Shown here piece after piece: positions 1 through 6,155 of a DNA stretch of 13,641 nucleotides. The stretch lies in assembly GCA_045656345.1 (NCBI GenBank), contig JAZOQZ010000157.1, positions 1 to 13,641 of the forward strand, written 5' to 3'. Position 1 is the first letter of the stretch. Every line of letters starts with the position of its first letter. The DNA is from SIG452 sp045656345 (GTDB taxonomy: Bacteria; Bacillota; Clostridia; UMGS1840). The notes under the pieces are model-generated. The model saw only the letters and a list, made by a program, of their open reading frames with translations, made no database searches and was not told the DNA's origin. A program made the position numbers and the translations under genes.

Positions 1-655
1 AGTCTATGTATTCTTCTACCAATACCTTAGAATCAATCTGAAAGGCATTTTTCAGAGCAGGAACCAGTTCTTCTTCGGTAAACACCTTTGAACATCCTAC
101 GGAAGAGCCTGCATTGGCAGGTTTTACGAACACAGGTAAGGATATTTTTGTAAGCAAATCATCCCAATTGTCGTTTTGATTTAAATATACGGCAGGTACC
201 ACAGGTACTCCGGCTTTTTCAAACATCGTTTTGGAAACAGCTTTATCCATCGCCATAGCAGAAGACAAACAGTCAGCTCCCACACGTTTGATACCTGCTA
301 ATTGTAAAAGTGCCTGAATCATACCGTCTTCACCGTTGCTTCCATGAAGTACAGGGAAGCATACATCGATAGGAATTAATTCGTAGGTGCTTTCTTTTAA
401 TACGATAATTCCTTTTTGTTCTTTAGAAGGGGAGATGTGAGCAGGATAGCTTACATTTTTGTTCCAAGCACCTGTTTTGATTTCTTCTAAAGTGCAACTA
501 TCGTCTACCAAAAACCATTTTCCGTCTTTGGTGATACCGACCTTTGTGATTTGATATTTTGTAGAATCCAGCTCTTTTAAGATGTTGGATGCCGAAATGT
601 TGGATACATCATGTTCCGGGGATTCACCACCGAATAAAATCAGTAATCGAAGCAT
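1..655 (-). CDS. ddl: D-alanine--D-alanine ligase, N-terminal two thirds (runs off the left edge)
   Basis: This cytoplasmic ATP-grasp enzyme joins two D-alanines for the end of the peptidoglycan stem peptide. About 218 codons are visible, which is the N-terminal and central part; the family is usually 300-370 aa. The start reads MLRLLILFGGESPEHDVS, the family's glycine-rich opening, and its Glu14 corresponds to the D-Ala-binding Glu of characterised Ddl. Further on are the HGSNGEDG motif, the MDKAVSK lysine segment and the ATP-grasp segment FVKPANAGSSVG. A strong AGGAGG lies 7 nt upstream of the ATG. The gene follows the solute-binding lipoprotein gene by 16 bp and is the last visible gene of the minus-strand operon. 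The omega-loop Tyr/Phe that separates D-Ala-D-Ala from D-Ala-D-Lac ligases lies beyond the window, so substrate preference cannot be read. Identity is very secure; the 3' end is missing only because the window ends. Confidence 0.96.
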   Translation of the reverse strand, partial: MLRLLILFGGESPEHDVSNISASNILKELDSTKYQITKVGITKDGKWFLVDDSCTLEEIKTGAWNKNVSYPAHISPSKEQKGIIVLKESTYELIPIDVCFPVLHGSNGEDGMIQALLQLAGIKRVGADCLSSAMAMDKAVSKTMFEKAGVPVVPAVYLNQNDNWDDLLTKISLPVFVKPANAGSSVGCSKVFTEEELVPALKNAFQIDSKVLVEEYID

Positions 656-671
656 TGGAATACCTCCTGGA

Positions 672-2243
672 TTATTTTTTTAAGATTTCGTAGTAGAAAT
701 AGCACGGATTTACTTCTGTTACAGGTTCCAGTTTTGAACTTGTTAACATCGTATGTTTTAAAAAGACTAAAGGAATATGCGGGATATTTTCATAAAAATC
801 ATCACATAAACGCATATATTCCGGCTGTTTGACTGCCAGCTCGTCGGAAACTGCAAATTTTTTTAAATATGCACCGTAATCAATAGAAAGCGGCGTTTCA
901 AAGATTCCGTGAAAGAATGGTTTTAGCTCCATATCGTAGCCAACGTTGGTGGTAATTAAATATAAATCGTGGGCTTTTTCATCATATCTTTGCAAAAAAT
1001 CTTCTTTGGGAACGTAATTTACTTTTAAGGAAATTCCAACTTCTTTAAAATTGGCAACTAACATATCACCGATTTCAAGTTTGATAGGATCATCTGTAGA
1101 AAGCAGAGTCAGTGATAATTCTTTTCTGGCGCCGTTTTCATCAATTTCTAAAATACCATTATTGTCCAAGTCGGAAAATCCTAAAGCTGAAAGTGATAGT
1201 TTTGCGCTTTCAATATCGCGTTTGTTTTCCTTGTTTTCGTTGTATGCCCAGCTGCCCGGAGGGAGGGGGAGATAAGTGCTTTCTGCATGGGTCATAAAGA
1301 TATCATCACGAATATCATCTCTGGAAACTGCCTGATACAAAGCTTTCCGGAAGGATTTATCATTCAGAAGCGGGGCGTCATAATTAAATGCAATAAACGT
1401 GTATTCATCAGATAAATAATCATATTTACTGGATTCATATTTCGTTACGGTTTTTAATCCTTCTTCATAGAAAGAAGAATAAAAGATATCCAATATACCG
1501 CTTGCAGAAAGTGAACGTGCAGTGTTTTCGTCAGGAATCAATGATACTTCGATTTCTTTAATATCAGATTGAAATTCCCGATGATAGTTTTCGTTTGGAA
1601 TCAATACCAGTTGCTTGCCCTTTGTTTCAGACGATAAACGATAAGGCCCGGTTCCGTTATACTGAAAATCCGTTGTGTTGAGTAATTCTTTTTTACAAAC
1701 AACTGGGAAGGTTAATTGAAGTTTCAGGTTTGGTGTTAACTCAGAAAGTTCCAGACGAACTGTGTAATTATCGACAACACCAACAGATTGGATATTTCTG
1801 ACATTATGTTGATAATATCCCGGATTTTCCAATAAATACTGTATGGTGGCTCTCACGTCGTGAGCAGTCAATTCTGATCCGTCATGAAAATATACATTTG
1901 GTTTTAAGGAAATCAGCACTGTGTAGCCGCCGTTTTGCACTTCGTATCCGCACGCCAGATTTTCTACAGCTTCATATCGGGAATTGCTATGATATAATCC
2001 GTCATACATCAAAAAATACATTTGTTCGTTATATGAGGTTCTGGTTGCCAGAGGATTTTTATCCTGTGTAAAGTATGCTCCCACAGTAATTCTGGAATAA
2101 TCGGTTTTTGCTTCGCCTGCTTCCGGCTGACCGGCTTGGGTTGAGTTTTCTGAATTGGAACAGCCACAGCAGGTGAGTGCCACAATTACAGAAATCAAAA
2201 AAAGACATATTATTTTTTTCATAGTGGCATTCTTACCATTCAT
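672..2243 (-). CDS. Family-5 extracellular solute-binding lipoprotein (oligopeptide-binding type)
   Basis: This is a probable membrane-anchored substrate-binding protein of a peptide-type ABC importer (SBP_bac_5 family), 523 aa. It has a lipoprotein signal: basic MKK, a hydrophobic stretch, then a cysteine-rich lipobox (LTCCGCS) with Cys28 the likeliest lipidated residue. A Ser/Gln/Glu-rich linker follows. The mature part has the family landmarks, including the V-FHDGSELTAHDV segment (about 117-130), the GTGPY turn (197-201), FNYDAPLLND (286-295) and KALYQAVSRDDI (300-311). Residues 358-369 (DLDNNGILEIDE) match a calcium-binding EF-hand loop; related proteins often have a DxDxDG loop here. 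The first ATG, 15 bp after pgeF, has an extended match (AGAAAG) to the 16S tail; Met8, which opens the MKK signal, is an alternative start at 2222. No permease or ATPase gene is in the window, so this is an orphan binding protein. Ligand unknown; peptides, including cell-wall peptides, are plausible given its neighbours. Confidence 0.88.
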   Translation of the reverse strand: MNGKNATMKKIICLFLISVIVALTCCGCSNSENSTQAGQPEAGEAKTDYSRITVGAYFTQDKNPLATRTSYNEQMYFLMYDGLYHSNSRYEAVENLACGYEVQNGGYTVLISLKPNVYFHDGSELTAHDVRATIQYLLENPGYYQHNVRNIQSVGVVDNYTVRLELSELTPNLKLQLTFPVVCKKELLNTTDFQYNGTGPYRLSSETKGKQLVLIPNENYHREFQSDIKEIEVSLIPDENTARSLSASGILDIFYSSFYEEGLKTVTKYESSKYDYLSDEYTFIAFNYDAPLLNDKSFRKALYQAVSRDDIRDDIFMTHAESTYLPLPPGSWAYNENKENKRDIESAKLSLSALGFSDLDNNGILEIDENGARKELSLTLLSTDDPIKLEIGDMLVANFKEVGISLKVNYVPKEDFLQRYDEKAHDLYLITTNVGYDMELKPFFHGIFETPLSIDYGAYLKKFAVSDELAVKQPEYMRLCDDFYENIPHIPLVFLKHTMLTSSKLEPVTEVNPCYFYYEILKK

Positions 2244-2258
2244 ACATTCACTTTCTTC

Positions 2259-3071
2259 TTAATCTTCTTTTAAACCGATAAAAGCAGCCATACGACCTGC
2301 TGCTTCACCTTCCCGACGGAAAGAATATAAACTTTCTTCACAAACTGTACAAAGAGGTGAAATGGCAATATTTTCTTCGGGAATACGATGATCGATTAAT
2401 TGTTTTTTCACTGTTTCTTTTAAATCCAGATAGTATTTCTCATTTTGAATTCGACCGATGGCTGCTCCGTATAAGGAAGTCATTTCATCAAATAAATCAG
2501 AACTTACTTCAAAATGGCAGGGACCAATGGAAGGACCAATTGCACAGATTAAATCTTCCGGATTTGAATTGTGTTTTTTAATTAGCTGCTCCACAGCTTT
2601 TCCAACAATATTTTTGTGTGTGCCTTTCCAGCCGGAATGAATTGCCGCACAGATTTTTTGTTTTTTATCACCGATTAAAATCGGTACACAGTCTGCAAAA
2701 AAAATGAGAATGGCAAGATTGTTTTCTTTGGTAATCAAACCGTCTGCCTCAGGATAACGCTGTTCTCTTAAAATACCTTCTCCGCCATAGCTTTTGTCAA
2801 CAGTTAATGTAATATCGCTATGTGTTTGTTTGGATTTTACTGCTTGTTCCGGAGAAAGATTGATCAGTGCCAAAACATCAGTATAGTTTTTTAAAATAGC
2901 TTCTTCACTGTCATTGCAATTGGTTCCAAAATTTAATTCTCCACTTTCTGTGCGCTCACAAAAACTGTGGCCGTGAAGTTTGGTGGTGAACATATTATAA
3001 AAACCTGCGTCCGATAATTCAGGCACAGTGTAATATTCAATATTATTTTTAATTTCTTTCACAAATTTCAT
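2259..3071 (-). CDS. pgeF: Peptidoglycan editing factor PgeF / YfiH-YlmD family protein (laccase-domain fold)
   Basis: This is a 270-aa cytoplasmic protein of the family once called multicopper polyphenol oxidase or laccase domain (YfiH, YlmD). Family work shows purine nucleoside phosphorylase/adenosine deaminase activity. In E. coli, PgeF prevents L-Ser from replacing L-Ala in the peptidoglycan precursor. The metal-site residues are present: His84 in KQTHSD, Cys128 in FADCVPIL and His145 in HSGWKGT. IGPSIGPCHFEV follows, as does a C-terminal SFRREG near the end. Length is normal. The ATG overlaps the ribF stop as ATGA and has AAGGAT upstream, so it is probably translationally coupled to ribF. 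It is followed after 15 bp by the solute-binding lipoprotein gene and then ddl, a context that favours a cell-wall role. No signal peptide is seen. Which activity dominates here cannot be decided from sequence. Confidence 0.93.
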   Translation of the reverse strand: MKFVKEIKNNIEYYTVPELSDAGFYNMFTTKLHGHSFCERTESGELNFGTNCNDSEEAILKNYTDVLALINLSPEQAVKSKQTHSDITLTVDKSYGGEGILREQRYPEADGLITKENNLAILIFFADCVPILIGDKKQKICAAIHSGWKGTHKNIVGKAVEQLIKKHNSNPEDLICAIGPSIGPCHFEVSSDLFDEMTSLYGAAIGRIQNEKYYLDLKETVKKQLIDHRIPEENIAISPLCTVCEESLYSFRREGEAAGRMAAFIGLKED

Positions 3072-3973
3072 AAGGTTTCATCCTTCTTTTGAAAATAAGA
3101 TTGGCATGCCTGAATATCTTTTTCGATCTGCTTTTTCAGGGTGCCCATTGATGAAAATTTTTTCTCTTTTCTAATGTATTGGTGAAAATTGATTTTCATA
3201 CGTTTGCCGTAAATATCTTCGGTAAAATCTAAAATGAAAGTTTCCGCAGTAGGTTGTTTTTTTGGCAGAGTAGGGGCGTAGCCGATATTGGTAACAGAAT
3301 GGTAGGTGTTTCCTTCAATTTCGGTAGTTGTAATGTAAACACCAAACGGGATTGTTACACCGTTTTTAGGCATCGCAAGATTGGCAGTGGGCACTTTTAA
3401 AATACCTTGGCCAGCTGAATAACCTTTTTTTACTGTTCCCATTAAGGAAAAAGGTTGGTACATATAGCGATTTGCCAGTGAAACCTTTCCTTCGGACAAC
3501 CATTTGCGGATTAATGTGGAAGAAAGGGGCAGTTGTTTCACGTTGTGCATTTTTACTGCAATTACAGAAAAACCAAATTGTTTTCCTAAGTTCGTGAGAG
3601 TATGCACATCACCGCTTTGATTAGTACCAAACCGAAAATCTTCTCCAACCACAACGTAACATGCACCAAAGCGTTCTTTTAAAAAGATTTTCGCAAATTC
3701 TTTGCAGGAAAGGTGCTTGATTTCGCCCAAAAAATCCAAACTGGAAAAATAGTTCATCCCTAAAGATGATAAGCAATCTTTCAACTGGGGTCCGCTAAAA
3801 ATAGCAGGGGAACCTTTTGTATTACAGTTGAAGCTGCAAACCAAACTTTTTAAATTGTGTTTTGCGGCAACTTGTTTCGTTTTGGAAATCAGTTTCAGAT
3901 GTCCCTTATGAAGTCCATCAAAATTGCCGATAGTTACCACGGTTTTTGATGTGGTTTGCTTGATTACTTTCAT
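3068..3973 (-). CDS. ribF: Bifunctional riboflavin kinase / FAD synthetase, divergent motifs
   Basis: This 301-aa protein (usual about 310) should phosphorylate riboflavin to FMN and adenylylate FMN to FAD. The N-terminal nucleotidyltransferase half has GNFDGLHKGH (16-25), VVGEDFRFG (108-116) and SSTLIRKWLSEGKV (151-164). The C-terminal kinase half has PTANL (195-199), GVYITT (211-216), the TNIGYAPT segment, and Glu244 followed by LDF in the position of the kinase catalytic Glu. Two places are unusual. The common F-x-PHP segment after strand 2 reads FNCNTKGSP, and the conserved LGFPTAN of the kinase loop reads LKVPTAN, so a glycine is replaced by Lys193. The rest of the fold looks intact. The ATG overlaps the truB stop (ATGA) and has a GGAG about 10 nt upstream. 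There is no room for an FMN riboswitch, so regulation is by the operon. Confidence 0.93.
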   Translation of the reverse strand: MKVIKQTTSKTVVTIGNFDGLHKGHLKLISKTKQVAAKHNLKSLVCSFNCNTKGSPAIFSGPQLKDCLSSLGMNYFSSLDFLGEIKHLSCKEFAKIFLKERFGACYVVVGEDFRFGTNQSGDVHTLTNLGKQFGFSVIAVKMHNVKQLPLSSTLIRKWLSEGKVSLANRYMYQPFSLMGTVKKGYSAGQGILKVPTANLAMPKNGVTIPFGVYITTTEIEGNTYHSVTNIGYAPTLPKKQPTAETFILDFTEDIYGKRMKINFHQYIRKEKKFSSMGTLKKQIEKDIQACQSYFQKKDETL

Positions 3974-4878
3974 TGATTGGATTCTCCGTTGGAAAAAAAT
4001 GTGGTTTTTAGTTTCAAAAACTCCTGTTCGAAAATTTCCATTAAGGCAAAGAAATTATCTTTTTCATCATATACACGGAAACGTTTTCCATTTTCGGTTT
4101 CGTGGGATAATCCCAAACGTTTTAAATCTACCATAATGCCATTTTTAATCAGGCGTTCAAAATGAGAACTTACGGTAAATTTGGGATAGTTTAAAAATGC
4201 TGTTTCCACAGGATGCAATAAAGGCTCGATGGAATCCATTGCTTCTAATTCATCTAAGGTGTAGCATTGAGAGGATTCAGATGAAAATTGACCGGATTTC
4301 ACACGACGTAAATCTGTCATAATAGCACCGTGGTTTAGTTTCTTTCCGATATCGTCAATTAAGGAACGAATATAAGTTCCTTTGGAACATTCTACATAAA
4401 ATACGATTGTGTTATCTTCAATGGAAAGAATGTCCAGTTTAAAAATGGAAATTCGAACGGATTTTCGTTCTACGGTTTCTCCTTTTCTTGCCAGTTCATA
4501 CAATTTCTTACCGTCAATTTTTTTTGCAGAATACATAGGAGGAGTTTGTTCATATTCTCCGATGAAAGAGGAAAATACTCTCCGTATTTCATCTTCTGCA
4601 ATCTCTTTTTTGGGAAGGGGAGTGATTTCCCCTGTGTTATCTAATGTATCAGAAACAAAGCCTAATTGCATCGTAGCGAGATAGGCTTTGTTTCCGTTTG
4701 TGATATAATCTGCAGCTTTGGTTGCATTGCCGATGCACACAACCATTAAGCCTGTTGCCATAGGGTCCAATGTTCCTGTATGTCCGACTTTTTTTGTTTT
4801 GGCAATTCGTCTGACACGGTAAATCACATCGTGTGATGTGGGACCTTTTGGTTTATCGATGAGAAGATAACCATTCAT
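3970..4878 (-). CDS. truB: tRNA pseudouridine(55) synthase TruB
   Basis: TruB converts U55 of the T-loop of elongator tRNAs to pseudouridine. The 302-aa length is normal. The N-terminus has the family opening GYLLIDKPKGPTSHDVI (3-19), and the catalytic motif GTLDPMATG (35-43) contains the nucleophile Asp38. Other family segments are TPPMYSAKKIDGKKLYELAR (112-131) and SKGTYIRSLIDDIG. The C-terminal 70 residues, including KNGIMVDL and FRVYDEKDNFFAL, match the PUA-like TruB C-terminal domain. The start lies inside the end of nrnA (26-bp overlap), and AAGGA is placed 8-9 nt upstream of the ATG. TruB is a standard member of the nusA-infB cluster in Bacillota. Nothing looks truncated or odd. Confidence 0.97.
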   Translation of the reverse strand: MNGYLLIDKPKGPTSHDVIYRVRRIAKTKKVGHTGTLDPMATGLMVVCIGNATKAADYITNGNKAYLATMQLGFVSDTLDNTGEITPLPKKEIAEDEIRRVFSSFIGEYEQTPPMYSAKKIDGKKLYELARKGETVERKSVRISIFKLDILSIEDNTIVFYVECSKGTYIRSLIDDIGKKLNHGAIMTDLRRVKSGQFSSESSQCYTLDELEAMDSIEPLLHPVETAFLNYPKFTVSSHFERLIKNGIMVDLKRLGLSHETENGKRFRVYDEKDNFFALMEIFEQEFLKLKTTFFSNGESNQ

Positions 4879-5800
4879 GTATTTGTTCCTTAATCTGTTC
4901 GTGGGAAAGATTTGTTTTAAATCCCGCAGCTCTCATATGTCCGCCACCGCCAAATAAACCTGCTAACATATTTGCATTATATTTGTCGTTGGTGCGAACG
5001 CTTCCTTTAATCATTCCTTTTTCCCGTTCTGTTAAAAGCACCGCACATTCCACATTGGAAATGTTTCGGAGAGCTGCCGAAAGACCTTCGGTGTCTTCCA
5101 CAGTTGCTCCAAGAGCACAAAAAGTATCATAGTCAGTAAAACCAACTACTGCACCGTGTTCTTTATCGTGATACAGTGTTTCAAACAAATGTGCATACAG
5201 CTTACTGTACGTCAGGGATTTTTCCTGGAAACTGATTCTGACGATACTGTTTCTGTCAAAGGAATAGGTCAAAAGTTCTGCTGCAATTTCGTGCGTTTTT
5301 TTTGTGGTGTTTTGGAATAAAAATCCGCCGGTATCTGTTAAAATCCCGGTGTAGATTGCTGCAGCAATACGATTGTCGCAGGAAATATTCCAATCTTTCA
5401 TCAAATCATACATGATTTCTGCGGTTGCTGCCGCTTCGGGATTCACGATGTTAATATCTGCATCCATCGGATTGGAAATATGATGATCGATGAAACAAAG
5501 TTTTTTTGGAACAGGATAAGAAACTCCTGTTCTGCTTCTGTCAGCACAGTCAGCTAAAATAACCAGATCGTAAATTTCATCGGTAGATTTTTTTACGGTG
5601 AAATATTCCTTTAGATGCGGAAAACGGGAAGGGCAGTCTTCTTCAATAAAGCAGTCTGCCGTTTTGTCCATTTTCTCAATCAATCCTGTTAATGCTGCAA
5701 CTGAGCCCAAAGCATCTCCGTCGGGGGATGAATGGGTTAAAATTAAAATGCGGTTACTTTCCTGGATAGCAGCTTTTAATAAATCGAAATTATTCTTCAT
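4853..5800 (-). CDS. nrnA: DHH/DHHA1 phosphoesterase, NrnA-type nanoRNase and pAp phosphatase
   Basis: This 315-aa phosphodiesterase of the DHH family is expected to degrade 2-5 nt RNA fragments and to hydrolyse 3'-phosphoadenosine 5'-phosphate, using two Mn ions in the cytoplasm. The metal-binding motifs are in order: H-SSPDGDALGS (23-33), the LADCAD segment (82-87), DHH (105-107) and the Asp in YTGILTDTGGF. The C-terminal DHHA1 substrate-binding domain ends with GGGGHMRAAG (284-293). The gene overlaps rbfA by 11 bp and truB by 26 bp, its normal place between these genes in Bacillota. A GGAAAG lies ahead of the ATG, which sits inside the rbfA reading frame. The nrnA name rests on domain architecture and position; other single-stranded exonuclease activities of this family are possible. 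Confidence 0.92.
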   Translation of the reverse strand: MKNNFDLLKAAIQESNRILILTHSSPDGDALGSVAALTGLIEKMDKTADCFIEEDCPSRFPHLKEYFTVKKSTDEIYDLVILADCADRSRTGVSYPVPKKLCFIDHHISNPMDADINIVNPEAAATAEIMYDLMKDWNISCDNRIAAAIYTGILTDTGGFLFQNTTKKTHEIAAELLTYSFDRNSIVRISFQEKSLTYSKLYAHLFETLYHDKEHGAVVGFTDYDTFCALGATVEDTEGLSAALRNISNVECAVLLTEREKGMIKGSVRTNDKYNANMLAGLFGGGGHMRAAGFKTNLSHEQIKEQIHEWLSSHR

Positions 5801-6140
5801 GATATTCCAGACTTTCCATCATTTTTAAAATTCTGTTACCTTCTTCTAAGGAATTATCAATTTCAAAGATGAATTCAGGGGTTACGCGCAGAGAAAGGGC
5901 AGATGCAATTTCCTTACGGATAAATCCTTTTGCACTGTTTAATCCTTTCAGCACGTCTTTTTTTGCCGATTCATCTCCAAATACACTGATATAAACTTTA
6001 CAGAATTTTAAATCTTTGGTGACATTGGTTTTTAAAACGCTGACCATACCGCTGATTCTGGGGTCTTTTAACTGACGCAAAACTGCAGTCAGTTCACGTT
6101 TTACTTCTTCGTTCACACGTTGTTCTCTGTGACCAGCCAT
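5790..6140 (-). CDS. rbfA: Ribosome-binding factor A
   Basis: RbfA is a small KH-like protein that helps the last steps of 30S subunit assembly and is needed for growth in the cold in model bacteria. The 116-aa sequence has the typical N-terminus with RVNEEVKRELTAVLRQLKDP (8-27), followed by RISGMVSVLKTNVTKDL and the KVYISVFGD strand, then LR-TPEFIFEIDNS near the end. Length fits the family (about 115-130 aa). GGAGGTGT immediately upstream fixes the ATG. It begins 15 bp after the infB stop and overlaps nrnA by 11 bp, suggesting coupled translation. No anomalies. Confidence 0.97.
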   Translation of the reverse strand: MAGHREQRVNEEVKRELTAVLRQLKDPRISGMVSVLKTNVTKDLKFCKVYISVFGDESAKKDVLKGLNSAKGFIRKEIASALSLRVTPEFIFEIDNSLEEGNRILKMMESLEYHEE

Positions 6141-6155
6141 GACACACCTCCGAAA

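Noticed and set aside
1..655. Calling the ligase a vancomycin-resistance type D-Ala-D-Lac enzyme
   Set aside because: The deciding omega-loop residue lies beyond the left edge and no van regulators or vanHX genes are present; an ordinary Ddl is the simplest reading.
1254..1272. G-rich run suggesting a quadruplex
   Set aside because: It is short, irregular and simply encodes the Leu-Pro-Leu-Pro-Pro-Gly segment of the lipoprotein on the opposite strand.
2259..3071. Multicopper laccase / polyphenol oxidase annotation for the YfiH-family gene
   Set aside because: The family name is historical; the visible His-Cys-His site matches the metal site of the PgeF/purine nucleoside family, and classic multicopper oxidase copper motifs are absent.
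3974..4000. FMN riboswitch ahead of ribF
   Set aside because: ribF starts inside the truB stop codon, so there is no untranslated space for the aptamer, and none of its conserved sequence is seen.
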